64,000 nucleotides of DNA from Chitinolyticbacter albus (GCF_024437655.1 NZ_JANBVF010000006.1:1-64000), one strand, 5' to 3'; numbered from the stretch's first letter, positions 28,328-38,347 are shown. Numbers and translations are program-made. Notes: generated by a model from the sequence alone, not told the origin.

Positions 28328-29205
28328 GGTGTGGATTCTGTGGATACCGGTGAAGTGGAACGATCATCAAATACGCCGTCGAGCACGGACATGATAGACG
28401 CGACCTCCCAGGCCTTGCCGTTGATATCGAAATCGTCGCAGCCGAGCTCGCCCAGTCGTGACCGGGTCGCGTCGATTTCTGTAACAGCGCTCGCAAAAGG
28501 CCGACCACTGCGTGCCGACAACACGAACCGCTGTGCCCTTGCTTGCCAGCGCAGCGTATCGCGCCAGCGATGCGTGATGTGGCTGGGGCCCTCTTCGTTG
28601 GGCACGCGGCGCAGTTGATAGTCGATGACAATGTGCGGCGCGCGCGCCGGATACAGGTGCGGCGTCACATTCAGTTGGTAGTCGGCGTCGCCCAGCACCC
28701 ATTGATGGGCGGATAACGTTTCCAGCAACAGCGGTCGGCACTGATCCTGCTGAGCACCCAGCAGCAGCCACAGGCGCTGATGTACGCCCGTGCCGCGCAC
28801 GCCGGTGGTAGTCAGGCTCAGCAGCGGCGCGCGGTCGCGAAACAGGGAAAGCGGCCCGAGCCGATTGCTTTGATACCAGGAGCTGATCGACAGCTTGCGC
28901 TCATACGGCTTACCGGGGTTGAACCACAAGTGGAGCGCCTGTACGCCGTGGTAGGCGGACAGGCAGGGTTCGGTTGCGTAGCCGTCCAGGCGCAGCCGTT
29001 GGCACTCCTTGGCAGCCAGCGGGCGCGATAGCGCATCGTCGTGATCGTCGTAATCGTCGAGATCCGCCCTGAGCATCAGCGTTTGCGGCACCACCCGGGC
29101 TTCGCCGGGGTACGGCTGCTCGAGCGCAGCCAGTGAGAGCTGCGCCGCGAGCAGTGTAGCGATCAGCAGGCCGGCTCGATGGCAGCCGGCCTGGCCTGCC
29201 CTCAT
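28324..29205 (-). CDS. Exported protein of unknown function between phoH and ybeY
   Basis: 293 residues. Signal peptide at about residues 10-27 ([17 protein letters not shown]). The mature part has an Asp-rich run ([11 protein letters not shown]), two or more Cys (ECQRL, EPCLS, DQCRP, LGCDDF) and beta-rich stretches. No family recognised. Its ATG overlaps the phoH stop and its stop overlaps the ybeY start, each by 4 bp, so it is translationally locked into a conserved operon in which it is not normally found. Confidence 0.7.
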   Translation of the reverse strand: MRAGQAGCHRAGLLIATLLAAQLSLAALEQPYPGEARVVPQTLMLRADLDDYDDHDDALSRPLAAKECQRLRLDGYATEPCLSAYHGVQALHLWFNPGKPYERKLSISSWYQSNRLGPLSLFRDRAPLLSLTTTGVRGTGVHQRLWLLLGAQQDQCRPLLLETLSAHQWVLGDADYQLNVTPHLYPARAPHIVIDYQLRRVPNEEGPSHITHRWRDTLRWQARAQRFVLSARSGRPFASAVTEIDATRSRLGELGCDDFDINGKAWEVASIMSVLDGVFDDRSTSPVSTESTP

Positions 29206-30215
29206 TCCTTGGGCCCGTCCTGACGGGCTGCGTCGCGCTCGGCCTTGCGTTGGGCCGCCTCGGCCTCGCGTTCCCTGCCCTTCTTCTCGTAGGCGTCGAC
29301 GATCTTCTGCACCAGCGGGTGGCGAACCACGTCCTCGCTGGTGAAGTGGTGCAGCGCGATGCCGCGCACGCCGGCCAGCACATCCTGCGCGTCGGTCAGG
29401 CCCGATTTCTGGTTCTTGGGCAGATCGACCTGCGTCGGGTCGCCCGTGATCACCGCCTTGGAACCGAAGCCAATGCGGGTGAGGAACATCTTCATCTGTT
29501 CAGGCGTCGAGTTCTGCGATTCGTCGAGGATGACGAAGCTGTGGTTCAGCGTGCGGCCCCGCATGAACGCCAGCGGCGCGATCTCGATGATGCCCTTCTC
29601 GAACAATCGGGTGACCTTGTCAAAACCCATCAGATCGTAGAGCGCGTCGTACAACGGTCGCAGATAGGGATCGACCTTCTGCACCAAATCGCCCGGCAAG
29701 AAACCCAGTTTCTCGCCCGCCTCGACCGCCGGGCGCACCAGCACCAGCCGCTTCACCAGATCACGTTCGAGCGCATCGACCGCGCACGCTACCGCCAGAT
29801 AGGTCTTGCCAGTGCCGGCCGGGCCGATGCCGAAAGTGATGTCGTGCTCCTGGATCGCCTTGATGTACTGCGTCTGGCGCGGGGTGCGGCCACGTAGATC
29901 GCTGCGCCGGGTGCGCAACTGCGGCGCATCGGGATCGATCTCTTCATCTACCGGGCCGCGCGTGATCTCGATGATGCCCAGCTGAATGTCGTCAAGCTCC
30001 AGGGGCTCGCTCGATTCGTTGTAGAAGTACTCCAGCACATCGAGCGCATGGCGCACCTGGCGCGCCTTGCCGGACACACGAAAGTGCGCGTCGCGCCGGG
30101 CGATGTTCACATCGAGCGCGTTCTCGATCTGCTTGAGATTCTCGTCGAGCGCGCCACACAGATTGGCCAGCCGCGTATTGTCGGCAGGCAGGAAGGAGAT
30201 GGTGTCGGTATGCAA
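29202..30215 (-). CDS. PhoH-like ATPase
   Basis: 337 residues. An N-terminal KH-like region (residues 20-65) precedes the PhoH ATPase: Walker [15 protein letters not shown] near residue 133, Walker [23 protein letters not shown], and the [11 protein letters not shown] motif. Probably RNA-related (ybeZ type), acting with YbeY. The frame begins with TTG at 30215 (its N-terminus matches the family start ...[16 protein letters not shown]), so an unusual start codon is likely used. C-terminal tail is rich in Glu, Arg and Ala. Confidence 0.93.
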   Translation of the reverse strand: MHTDTISFLPADNTRLANLCGALDENLKQIENALDVNIARRDAHFRVSGKARQVRHALDVLEYFYNESSEPLELDDIQLGIIEITRGPVDEEIDPDAPQLRTRRSDLRGRTPRQTQYIKAIQEHDITFGIGPAGTGKTYLAVACAVDALERDLVKRLVLVRPAVEAGEKLGFLPGDLVQKVDPYLRPLYDALYDLMGFDKVTRLFEKGIIEIAPLAFMRGRTLNHSFVILDESQNSTPEQMKMFLTRIGFGSKAVITGDPTQVDLPKNQKSGLTDAQDVLAGVRGIALHHFTSEDVVRHPLVQKIVDAYEKKGREREAEAAQRKAERDAARQDGPKE

Positions 30216-30244
30216 AATGAGGCCTGCAAACGGTGGAGCCTCGA

Positions 30245-31438
30245 TTATTGCACGGCACGGCGGTCAATTCCGGCGCCGTTTGCGCGATCCAAGCGCTCCA
30301 GCACTGCCTGGCTGCGGCGTTGCAGCCGCTCCAGCTTCTGCTGATATCCGGCCCAATCCCCCGCGCCGGCACACACCATCAGCTCATTCGCCCAATCTGC
30401 CGTCCACCATTGCACCGGGCCATCGCAAGCGAGGTGATCGGCAGCGTCGTTCGGCGCGCGCATCAAGCCCAGCCGCGTCAGCTCTGCCGCCAGCTGCCTC
30501 TGATGCCGGTTGATGGTCTGGTTGGGGCGCAGCCAGATCGCGATGACCACCGACTCCGGCAGCGAACGCCACCCGTGTTCACGCAGGGCGTTGATCGGCG
30601 TGACCCGCTTGAGAATGTGCGCCGCAAAACGCAGCTCGCCGGGTGCGGCCTGCACCAGCCAAGCACTCACTTCGGCGCTGCCGGCCAGCGCATCGCGCCC
30701 GCGCTGATCGATGGATGCCGCCAGTGCCGGCCGCCACGACAGCATCTCGTCGAGCAGCCGCACGCCCCGCTCCAGATGACCATTCGCAACCATCAAGGTG
30801 ATCAGGTCGCCTGGGTGTTCGGCTACACGCAACCAGAACAGCTGCTGCTCTGACCATCTGGACCAGGCGCTGCGCCAGTTGCCCGCCACTACGTCGGCAA
30901 CGATCAGGGTGTCGTACAGCGCATGCGCCTGAAACGGAGGTGCATAGTTCAGTATGACGCGCGGGCTGCGGTTCAGGAACTGCGGCATGGCCAGCATCGC
31001 CTGATAGCGCGCCAGGCTTTGCGAGCGTTGCGCGCGCAAAGCGATCAGCTCGGGTTGCTGCAAATCAGCCAAGCACGACGGCGAATCGCGCTTACACACG
31101 TCGGGAAAGGTGCCGCCGGGCTTGCCCCGCTTGAGATCAGCCAGCACGGCAGCGTATTCATGGTCCGCCACTGGTCGCGGCTCGCGGTTCAGTGCGTCCA
31201 GCCGTGCCTGTACCAGCGCGGCGTGCGGCAGCGGCTGCGGCGCGCTCGAATCGAAAGCCAGCATCGCCAGATAAGCGTTGTCGGCATCGGCGACCACGCG
31301 GCGATCCGGCACGAGCCACGCCTGTGCCTCGGCGCTCAACGGCTCATCGAGCTGCCACCACAGCCACAAGCCCGCCAAGGCGAGCACCACCACTCCGATC
31401 AGACCCAGCACCAGCCAACGCAGCAGCCGCAACATCAC
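30245..31438 (-). CDS. Membrane-anchored protein of unknown function
   Basis: 397 residues. One N-terminal membrane helix (about residues 8-28, LVLGLIGVVVLALAGLWLWW), then a long helical, Trp/Arg-rich domain likely in the periplasm. Two Cys (DVCKRDSPSCL) may pair. No family or catalytic motif recognised. It lies 29 bp before phoH on the same strand and may share its transcript. Confidence 0.68.
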   Translation of the reverse strand: MMLRLLRWLVLGLIGVVVLALAGLWLWWQLDEPLSAEAQAWLVPDRRVVADADNAYLAMLAFDSSAPQPLPHAALVQARLDALNREPRPVADHEYAAVLADLKRGKPGGTFPDVCKRDSPSCLADLQQPELIALRAQRSQSLARYQAMLAMPQFLNRSPRVILNYAPPFQAHALYDTLIVADVVAGNWRSAWSRWSEQQLFWLRVAEHPGDLITLMVANGHLERGVRLLDEMLSWRPALAASIDQRGRDALAGSAEVSAWLVQAAPGELRFAAHILKRVTPINALREHGWRSLPESVVIAIWLRPNQTINRHQRQLAAELTRLGLMRAPNDAADHLACDGPVQWWTADWANELMVCAGAGDWAGYQQKLERLQRRSQAVLERLDRANGAGIDRRAVQ

Positions 31439-31595
31439 TCAAGCACCCCAAGATCAACAGGACAACGCCGCAAGCAGGCCCACCCACCCTCGCGGCGCGC
31501 CATTCTGCCGCCCGAGTTTGATTTCGCGCTACTGCCGCTCCATGCTCAGGCAGTACAATTGCGGCATTCCCCATCCAATCGAATCTGGAGCCTCC

Positions 31596-32828
31596 ATGAC
31601 CAAGCTGTTCATCGAAGACCTGCAACTTGCAGGCAAGCGCGTGTTGATCCGCGTCGATTTCAACGTGCCGGTGAAGAATGGCGTGGTCGAGAGCGACAAG
31701 CGCATCCGTGCCGCGCTGCCCACCATCCAGTACGCGCTGGGCCAGGGCGCCTCGGTGGTGCTGATGAGCCACCTGGGCCGTCCCAACGGCGCGCGTGTCG
31801 AGAAGTACAGCCTGGCGCCGGTGGCCAAGCGCCTGGAAGCACTGCTGGGCAAGCCGGTCACCTTCCTGGGTGACTGTGTCGGCGCCGAAGTCGAAGCGGC
31901 CTGTGCGAAGCTCGCCTCTGGCCAGGTGGTGCTGCTGGAGAACGTACGCTTCCATATCGAGGAAGAAGGCAAGGTCAAGGATGCCGATGGCAACAGCGTG
32001 AAGGCCGATCCGGCCAAGGTCGAGGCGTTCCGCGCCAGCCTCTCAAAGCTGGGTGACGTGTTCGTCAACGATGCCTTTGGCACCGCGCACCGCGCGCATT
32101 CGTCCATGGTCGGCGTCAACCTGCCGCGCGCGTCGGGTTATCTCTTGAAGAAGGAGCTCGATTTCCTCGGCGAAGCAGTGAACAACCCGGTACGGCCGCT
32201 GGTGGCCATCATTGGGGGCTCCAAGATCTCCGGCAAGATCGACGTGATCGAGGCGTTGCTGCCCAAGGTCGACAAGCTGCTCATCGGCGGCGGCATGGCA
32301 TTCACCTTCCTCAAGGCCAAGGGTTTCGAGATCGGCAAGTCGCTGTGCGAGAACGACAAGGTGGCGCTCGCCAGCGAGCTGATGGCCAAGGCCGGCGACA
32401 AGCTGGAATTGCCGATCGACACCATGGTCACCAAGCACCTCGATTTCGACGCCCGCACGCTCGACGGTCTCGTCGAAGTGCCATCCAGCGCCATTCCGGC
32501 CGACCAGGAAGGCGTAGACATCGGTAGCGCCAGCCGCGCGCGCTACGCCGAGATCATCAAGAACGCCAAGACCGTGCTCTGGAACGGCCCGATGGGCGTG
32601 TTCGAAATTGACGAGTCCGCCAAGGGCACTTACGCCGTCGCTCACGCGCTGGCCGAAGTCACCGCCAATGGTGCGATCACCGTCGTGGGCGGCGGCGATT
32701 CGGTTGCCGCCATCGAGAAGGCCGGGCTGGAAGAAAAGGTCAGCCATGTCTCCACCGGCGGCGGCGCCTCGCTGGAGTTCCTCGAAGGCAAGGCCCTGCC
32801 GGGTGTGGTGGCTTTGTCCGAGCGCTAA
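31596..32828 (+). CDS. pgk: Phosphoglycerate kinase
   Basis: Glycolytic ATP-forming enzyme. N-terminal VDFNVPVKNG, substrate-binding HLGRPNG, GGSKISGKIDV and the nucleotide loop GGGDSVAAIEKAG are all seen. At 410 residues it is longer than the usual 387-397; the extra length comes mainly from an insert near residue 125 (DADGNSVKADPAK). ATG at 31596 with GGAG 7 nt upstream; a long 5' extension of the frame has no support. Followed by a strong terminator. No gap or pyk beside it here. Confidence 0.96.
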   Translation: MTKLFIEDLQLAGKRVLIRVDFNVPVKNGVVESDKRIRAALPTIQYALGQGASVVLMSHLGRPNGARVEKYSLAPVAKRLEALLGKPVTFLGDCVGAEVEAACAKLASGQVVLLENVRFHIEEEGKVKDADGNSVKADPAKVEAFRASLSKLGDVFVNDAFGTAHRAHSSMVGVNLPRASGYLLKKELDFLGEAVNNPVRPLVAIIGGSKISGKIDVIEALLPKVDKLLIGGGMAFTFLKAKGFEIGKSLCENDKVALASELMAKAGDKLELPIDTMVTKHLDFDARTLDGLVEVPSSAIPADQEGVDIGSASRARYAEIIKNAKTVLWNGPMGVFEIDESAKGTYAVAHALAEVTANGAITVVGGGDSVAAIEKAGLEEKVSHVSTGGGASLEFLEGKALPGVVALSER

Positions 32829-32850
32829 GCCATACTGGTCTGACGTGCCG

Positions 32851-32880
32851 ACCCCGTCGCATACGCGGCGGGGTTTTTTC
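32851..32880 (+). terminator. Rho-independent terminator after pgk
   Basis: ACCCCGTCGC-ATAC-GCGGCGGGGT followed by TTTTT, 22 bp after the stop. Confidence 0.92.
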
Positions 32881-32922
32881 TTGCGGCCGGATTGATATCG
32901 TGTCCCGACAGGAGCCCCGCCG

Positions 32923-34572
32923 ATGAGCACCACGCCCCGCACGACCGCCCCCGCGATACGACTGGATCTGGTTGCCGGCCTGATCGCGGCGACCGTGGTG
33001 CTGCCCAAGGCCATGGCCTATGCCACGGTCGCTGGCCTGCCGGTGGCCGCCGGTCTCTATACGGCGCTGGTCCCCTTGGTGATCTACGCCTTGCTGGGTT
33101 CGTCGCGCGTTTTGAGCGTCACCTCGACCACCACGCTCGCCATCCTGGTCGGCAGCGAGCTGGCGCTGCTCGTGCCCGACGGCAATCCCGAGCGCATGCT
33201 GGCCGCTGCGGCAACGCTGACGTTGCTGGTGGGGATCATGCTGGTGCTCGCCGCCGTGCTGCGGCTGGGCTTTATCGCCAACTTCATTTCGACACCCGTG
33301 CTCACCGGCTTCAAGACCGGCATCGGCCTCGTGATCGTGCTCGACCAGCTGCCCAAGCTCTTGGGTGTGCATATCCACAAGCAGGATTTCTTCCACGATG
33401 TGCAGGCACTGCTGCAGAGCGTGCCGCAGACCTCGCTGCTGACGCTGGCCGTCGCACTCGCCACGCTAGCATTGTTGCTGTTGATGGAAAAACTGTGGCC
33501 ACACTCGCCGGCGCCGCTGGTTGCCGTGGCCGGCGGCATCGCCGCGACCGCCCTGCTCGACCTGCCCGCGCTCGGCGTCTCAGTCGTCGGTGCCATCCCG
33601 CAAGGCCTGCCCGCGCTGACGCTACCCGACCTCGATCTCGTGCGGCAGCTGATCCCGGGCGCGGTCGGGATCGCGCTGATGAGCTTCACCGAGTCGATCG
33701 CCGCCGCCCGCGCCTTCGCTCGCGACGGCGACCCCTACGTCAACCCCAACCGCGAGCTGGTCGCCACGGGCGCGGCCAACGCGGCGGGCGCGCTACTCGG
33801 CGCCATGCCGGCCGGTGGCGGCACCTCGCAAACCGCGGTGGTCCGCGCCGCCGGCGCGGTGTCGCAGCGCGCCAGCCTCGTCACCGCGGCGGTTGCGCTG
33901 GCGGTGATGCTGCTGCTCGCGCCGCTCCTGGCCAAGCTGCCCAACGCCACGCTCGCTGCCGTCGTCATCGTCTATTCGGTGGGATTGATCCAGCCTGGCG
34001 AATTCATGGCGATCCGCCGCATTCGCCGCATGGAATTTCGCTGGGCTCTGGTCGCCTGCCTGGGTGTGCTGCTGTTCGGCACGCTGCAGGGCATCGTCAT
34101 CGCCATCATCGTGTCCTTGCTGGCGCTTGCGAGCCAGACCGCCAATCCGCGCGTATCGGTGTTGGGGCGCAAGCCGGGAACCGATATTTTGCGCCCCCGC
34201 TCGGACGAGCATCCCGAGGACGAATCTTTCGGCGACGTGCTGGTACTGCGGCCCGAAGGGCGCATCTTCTTCCTGAATGCGCAGAATCTGGCCGAGCAGT
34301 TGCGCGCGCAGGTGCAGGAACATCAGCCGCGCGTACTCATCCTCGATCTCAGCGCAGTGCAGGACGTCGAGTACTCGGCCTTGCAGATGCTGGTCGAGGC
34401 CGAGGGCAAACTCGCGGCGCAAGGCATTGTCTATTGCCTCGCGGGGCTCAATCCCGGCGTGCTCGACGCGGTACGCCACACCGAGCTGGCAGAGCGCCTC
34501 GGTCGCGATCGCCTGTTGTTCAACGCGCAGGCCGCCGTCGCCCAGTACGCCGGCCAGCCGGCGCAATCCTAG
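32923..34572 (+). CDS. SulP-family anion transporter with C-terminal STAS domain
   Basis: 549 residues. The SulP membrane domain has about 12 helices (DLVAGLIAATVVLPKAMAYA at the start, FTESIAAARAFA and GTSQTAVVRAAGA later). A STAS domain begins near residue 430 (VLRPEGRIFFLNAQNLAEQL, VLILDLSAVQDVEYSALQML). It moves sulfate, bicarbonate or another anion; substrate cannot be read from sequence. AGGAG lies before the ATG. Confidence 0.92.
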   Translation: MSTTPRTTAPAIRLDLVAGLIAATVVLPKAMAYATVAGLPVAAGLYTALVPLVIYALLGSSRVLSVTSTTTLAILVGSELALLVPDGNPERMLAAAATLTLLVGIMLVLAAVLRLGFIANFISTPVLTGFKTGIGLVIVLDQLPKLLGVHIHKQDFFHDVQALLQSVPQTSLLTLAVALATLALLLLMEKLWPHSPAPLVAVAGGIAATALLDLPALGVSVVGAIPQGLPALTLPDLDLVRQLIPGAVGIALMSFTESIAAARAFARDGDPYVNPNRELVATGAANAAGALLGAMPAGGGTSQTAVVRAAGAVSQRASLVTAAVALAVMLLLAPLLAKLPNATLAAVVIVYSVGLIQPGEFMAIRRIRRMEFRWALVACLGVLLFGTLQGIVIAIIVSLLALASQTANPRVSVLGRKPGTDILRPRSDEHPEDESFGDVLVLRPEGRIFFLNAQNLAEQLRAQVQEHQPRVLILDLSAVQDVEYSALQMLVEAEGKLAAQGIVYCLAGLNPGVLDAVRHTELAERLGRDRLLFNAQAAVAQYAGQPAQS

Positions 34573-34593
34573 TCCTGGGACGCCAAGCGCGCC

Positions 34594-35886
34594 TCAGTGC
34601 ACTGCAAACCGCGATTGCCAGTGCGCGATGCGCCGCTGGCTCGCGGCAAGGCGACCCGGCGGCAACTCGCCCCGCTCTGCCGCTTGCAGCAGGCGATCCA
34701 TCACCGGGTAGTACAAGGCGGGATCCCAGGCGATCAGCAGCCAGTCAGTCCCGGCATTCAGCGATCGCACCGCCGCCTCCGCTAGCCCACCGGCTTGCTC
34801 GCGCGCGGCAGACATCGAGAGATCGTCGGTGATCAAGAGGCCCCGATAGCGCCACTCACCGCGCACCAGATCGCGGATCAAGCCGGGCGAGCTGGAAGCG
34901 GGATGGTCGGGATCGATGGCCGTTGCCGTGGCGTGGGAGAGCATCACCACGCCGGCCCCCTCGCTCATCAACTGCCGGAACGGCTTGAGATCCGTTTGCT
35001 GCAACGCGGCCAGTGGCGCGGTGATACGCGCCGATTGCGCGTGCGTATCCTCGAATACCCGCCCCAGTCCCGGCAGATGCTTGAGCGTGCAATCCACGCC
35101 AAAGCGCCGCAAGCCGGCGCAATAGCCACGGGCGCGCCTTGCCACCTCGTCCGGGCGCTCGCCGAGCGCCCGCAATCCGATACGCGAGTAGCGATCGTTG
35201 GGATTGCTGATGCCCCAGTCGAGGTCGATCACCGGAGAGAAATTGAGCTGGATGCCGAGTGCGGCAAGGCCCTGCCCCTGCACCGCGCCATAGGCTTCGG
35301 CCACTGCCTCGTCATCGGTGCGGCCTGCAAACAGCTGTCGCAACGGCGGTTGCTGCGGCAGTGGCGGCGCCATGCGGGACACGATGCCGCCTTCCTGGTC
35401 GGTAGCGACGACCAAGAGCGGCAGCTGCCGCGCCCGGCGCAAGGCCTGCCAGCGCGAGATCATGGCAGTGATCTGCGCCGCGTTCATGCGTTCGATATTG
35501 CGGCGCGTGACAAAGACGCCACCGATTGCACCGCGCTCCAGCAAAGGCAGCAGCGCGGCCTCGTCGGTGTAACCGACCATCAGGTGCGCGCCCAGCTGTC
35601 GTACGAGCGCCGGATCGGCCTCATCGATTTGCCATTGCCAGTAGCGCTGCATGCCGTGCCAGCCCACGAGCAGCAGCCCCGCGACGGTCAGCACGGACAT
35701 CGTCAGCCAGCGCAAATGCCGCCAGCCGATGCTGGACCACCAGCCGCCGGCGGCCAGAGCCGCCAGGGCCGGCCAGATCCACGGGCCACGCCATGCAACG
35801 AAGAACGGTTCGTTCCAGCACCAGGCCAGCGCGAGCGCCCCGGTCGCACACAATGCGGCGGCGGCGAGGCGGGTGAATCCGGGCAC
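34594..35886 (-). CDS. Membrane-anchored GH3 beta-N-acetylhexosaminidase (NagZ-like)
   Basis: 430 residues from a GTG at 35886; a TTG at 35952 or GTG at 35949 would overlap the preceding gene by about 60 bp. Residues 1-75 hold about three hydrophobic helices, absent from cytosolic NagZ. The GH3 domain follows: ATDQEGGIVSRM, KHLPGLGRVFEDTH (with the catalytic His of the family), MLSHATATAIDP and the nucleophile in LITDDLSM. Probably a periplasm-facing enzyme that trims N-acetylglucosamine from muropeptides or chitin oligomers. Confidence 0.85.
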   Translation of the reverse strand: MPGFTRLAAAALCATGALALAWCWNEPFFVAWRGPWIWPALAALAAGGWWSSIGWRHLRWLTMSVLTVAGLLLVGWHGMQRYWQWQIDEADPALVRQLGAHLMVGYTDEAALLPLLERGAIGGVFVTRRNIERMNAAQITAMISRWQALRRARQLPLLVVATDQEGGIVSRMAPPLPQQPPLRQLFAGRTDDEAVAEAYGAVQGQGLAALGIQLNFSPVIDLDWGISNPNDRYSRIGLRALGERPDEVARRARGYCAGLRRFGVDCTLKHLPGLGRVFEDTHAQSARITAPLAALQQTDLKPFRQLMSEGAGVVMLSHATATAIDPDHPASSSPGLIRDLVRGEWRYRGLLITDDLSMSAAREQAGGLAEAAVRSLNAGTDWLLIAWDPALYYPVMDRLLQAAERGELPPGRLAASQRRIAHWQSRFAVH

Positions 35887-35891
35887 GGCGC

Positions 35892-36530
35892 TCAGTGCTT
35901 CTGACGTCCCTGCCGCGGCGCCGGCGCCACCGGCTGGCTGGTATGCCACCAACTGCGAATCTCGGGAATGGCTTCGGGCAGGATGCTGGCGAGCTCATGC
36001 TCGAACTCGGCTAGATCCTCGCCTTCGGCGGCGATTTCCTCACGCGCTTCTTCGTCGGCACAATCGAAGATCGGCGCGAGCAGTTGCGCGCCATCCTCGT
36101 CGTCGAACATGGACTGCCATGCTTCCTGGACCAGCGACGTCCCGAGCGTGAAGCCGTAACACCACTGCTGCACGATGTCGCGGCCGGTTTCCTCGTCGAC
36201 GTAGACCATGGGCGCGAACTCGGGCGGCTCGCTAGTCAGCTCATCGGCCAGCTGGTTGTAGAGCCGCAGCACCAGGTCTTCGATGCGCGTCTGCTGCGTG
36301 GTCGATTCGAACTTGGGCTTCTGCCCGGCTTCACCCCATACCTGCGGCAGCCAGGCATCGGGCAGCGGCTCTTGGGGCCCGACCAGGATGGCGGTGAGAA
36401 AGCCGTGCAGCATCGACAGATCCATGCACTCGTCCGACACCGCATCCGAGGTCAGGAATTCGGCCAGCTCGTCGAGTTCAGCCTCGGAGAGCGGTGCGAC
36501 GGTGGTCTTGGCAAAGCCCTTGCTGGCCAT
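35892..36530 (-). CDS. UPF0149 (YecA/YgfB) family protein
   Basis: 212 residues, cytosolic and acidic. Pattern LSEAELDELAEFL, MHGFLTAILVGPQEPLPDAWLPQVWG and WCYGFTLGTSL is typical of UPF0149. Function unknown. Ends 5 bp before the likely GTG of the GH3 gene and starts 8 bp after the miaB stop, so it is part of a miaB-UPF0149-GH3 transcript. Lacks the SEC-C zinc motif some relatives carry. Confidence 0.87.
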   Translation of the reverse strand: MASKGFAKTTVAPLSEAELDELAEFLTSDAVSDECMDLSMLHGFLTAILVGPQEPLPDAWLPQVWGEAGQKPKFESTTQQTRIEDLVLRLYNQLADELTSEPPEFAPMVYVDEETGRDIVQQWCYGFTLGTSLVQEAWQSMFDDEDGAQLLAPIFDCADEEAREEIAAEGEDLAEFEHELASILPEAIPEIRSWWHTSQPVAPAPRQGRQKH

Positions 36531-36538
36531 GGGGTTCC

Positions 36539-37891
36539 TCAGTGGGTGACGGTTTCGCGGGTCAGGATCTCGCCGCGCAGGCTGTGCGGCAAGGCTTCGG
36601 TGACGATCACTTCGGCAAACTGGCCGATCAGCCGGGCGGGGCCGGCGAAATTGACAATGCGGTTGTTGTCGGTACGCCCGGCCAGCTCCTCGGCGTTCTT
36701 GCGCGCATGGCCTTCGATCAGCACGCGCTGCACGGTGCCGACCATCGAACGATTCACCTCGCTCGCGAGCTCGTCGATGCGCTTTTGCAAACGCATCAGC
36801 CGGGCCGATTTCACCGCGGCCGACACGTCGTCTTTCAGGTCGGCCGCCGGCGTGCCGGGGCGCTCGCTGTAGATGAAGCTGAAGCTGGCGTCGAACCGCA
36901 CATCCTCGATCAACTTCATCGTGCGCTCGAAATCGTCGTCGCTCTCGCCGGGGAAACCGACGATGAAATCACTTGAGAGGCAGATGTCCGGCCGCGCATC
37001 ACGCAGCTTGCGCACCAGGCTCTTGTACTCGAGCGAGGTGTAGCCACGCTTCATGTTGACGAGGGTGCGATCCGAGCCGCTTTGCACCGGCAGGTGCAGG
37101 TGCGACACCAGCTTGGGCAGCGTACGGTAGCAATCGACGATGCGCTGCGTCATCTCACGCGGATGGCTGGTGGTGTAGCGGATACGCTCGATTCCGGGCA
37201 TTTCGTGCACGTATTCGAGCAGCATCGCGAAATCGGCGATGTCGTCGTCCTCGCCATCAAGGATGCGGCCGCGATAGGCGTTCACATTCTGACCCAGGAG
37301 CGTCACTTCCTTCACGCCCTGCTGCGCCAGGCCCGCGACTTCGGCCAGCACATCCTCGAACGGGCGGCTCACTTCCTGGCCGCGGGTGTAGGGCACGATG
37401 CAGAAGCTGCAGAACTTGGAGCAGCCTTCCATGATCGAGACGAAGGCAGTGGCGCCTTCGACGCGCGCGGGCGGCAGGTGGTCGAACTTCTCGATCTCCG
37501 GGAAGGAGATATCGACCTGGGCGGAACCGGTCGCACGCTTCCTGGCGATCAGCTCGGGTAATCGGTGCAACGTTTGCGGACCGAATACCACGTCCACGTA
37601 GGGCGCGCGCTTGACGATGGCATCACCCTCCTGCGAGGCGACGCAACCACCGACACCGATCACCAGGTTGGGGTTGGCCAGCTTGAGCTCGCGCACCCGG
37701 CCCAGGTCGGAGAACACCTTTTCCTGCGCCTTTTCACGCACGCTGCAGGTGTTGAACAGGATGACGTCGGCCTCGGCCGGATCATCGGTCTTGATCAGTC
37801 CTTCGGTCGCGTTCAACAGATCCACCATCTTGTCCGAGTCGTACTCGTTCATCTGGCAGCCGAAGGTCTTGATAAATACTTTCTTGCTCAT
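36539..37891 (-). CDS. miaB: tRNA-2-methylthio-N6-dimethylallyladenosine synthase
   Basis: Radical SAM methylthiotransferase acting on A37 of tRNAs. N-terminal UPF0004 domain has its three Cys ([29 protein letters not shown]). The radical SAM CxxxCxxC is in [15 protein letters not shown] near residue 156. A C-terminal TRAM domain follows. 450 residues. Commonly followed by phoH-ybeY; here UPF0149 and others intervene. Confidence 0.96.
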   Translation of the reverse strand: MSKKVFIKTFGCQMNEYDSDKMVDLLNATEGLIKTDDPAEADVILFNTCSVREKAQEKVFSDLGRVRELKLANPNLVIGVGGCVASQEGDAIVKRAPYVDVVFGPQTLHRLPELIARKRATGSAQVDISFPEIEKFDHLPPARVEGATAFVSIMEGCSKFCSFCIVPYTRGQEVSRPFEDVLAEVAGLAQQGVKEVTLLGQNVNAYRGRILDGEDDDIADFAMLLEYVHEMPGIERIRYTTSHPREMTQRIVDCYRTLPKLVSHLHLPVQSGSDRTLVNMKRGYTSLEYKSLVRKLRDARPDICLSSDFIVGFPGESDDDFERTMKLIEDVRFDASFSFIYSERPGTPAADLKDDVSAAVKSARLMRLQKRIDELASEVNRSMVGTVQRVLIEGHARKNAEELAGRTDNNRIVNFAGPARLIGQFAEVIVTEALPHSLRGEILTRETVTH

Positions 37892-37900
37892 GGCTAACGA

Positions 37901-38272
37901 TCAATTGCTGGGAGTGGGCGTCGGGGTCGGCGCGGGCGTGGGGGTCGGCGTGGGCGTCGGCTTGGCCATGTGCTTGTACTGCTGGTATTCGGCCTCGGTG
38001 AGGATCCACATCCGCCACAGGAAACCGGTGCTGGTCTCGATCTGGTACCAGACATACGCCTTTTGCGGAATGGCAGCCGGCATCAGCAGGGTATTTTGCG
38101 TGCTAAGCACGCGCAGACCCGGCGCCAGCGTGTATTTCTTGTCGTCGATCTTGGCTTCGCGGGTAGCCGGGCTATAGACGGACAGCTCGCCATACGTGCC
38201 CTGTGGCGGCAGGATGCGCCCTGCCTGGGCAACGCTGGCAACAAGCATCAGGGAAAACAAGCACTTATACAT
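37901..38272 (-). CDS. Small exported protein with a C-terminal Pro/Thr tail, unknown
   Basis: 123 residues: signal peptide (residues 1-17, ending SVAQAG), a compact beta-rich middle, and a tail of about 20 residues that is almost pure Pro-Thr/Pro-Ala repeats ending PSN. Such tails often mark linkers or wall-associated segments; nothing follows the tail here. Upstream of miaB on the same strand, 9 bp away. No family recognised. Confidence 0.65.
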   Translation of the reverse strand: MYKCLFSLMLVASVAQAGRILPPQGTYGELSVYSPATREAKIDDKKYTLAPGLRVLSTQNTLLMPAAIPQKAYVWYQIETSTGFLWRMWILTEAEYQQYKHMAKPTPTPTPTPAPTPTPTPSN

Positions 38273-38347
38273 TGGCCGGGCACCCCAGATTCAAACGCGC
38301 AATGGTAGCAACCCGGCCGCCGATTTGAAAGCCGAACCGAGTGCCGG

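Noticed and set aside
32892-34832. A 646-codon frame on the same strand as the SulP gene
   Set aside because: Arg/Ala-rich out-of-frame reading; the SulP and STAS motifs are in the other frame.
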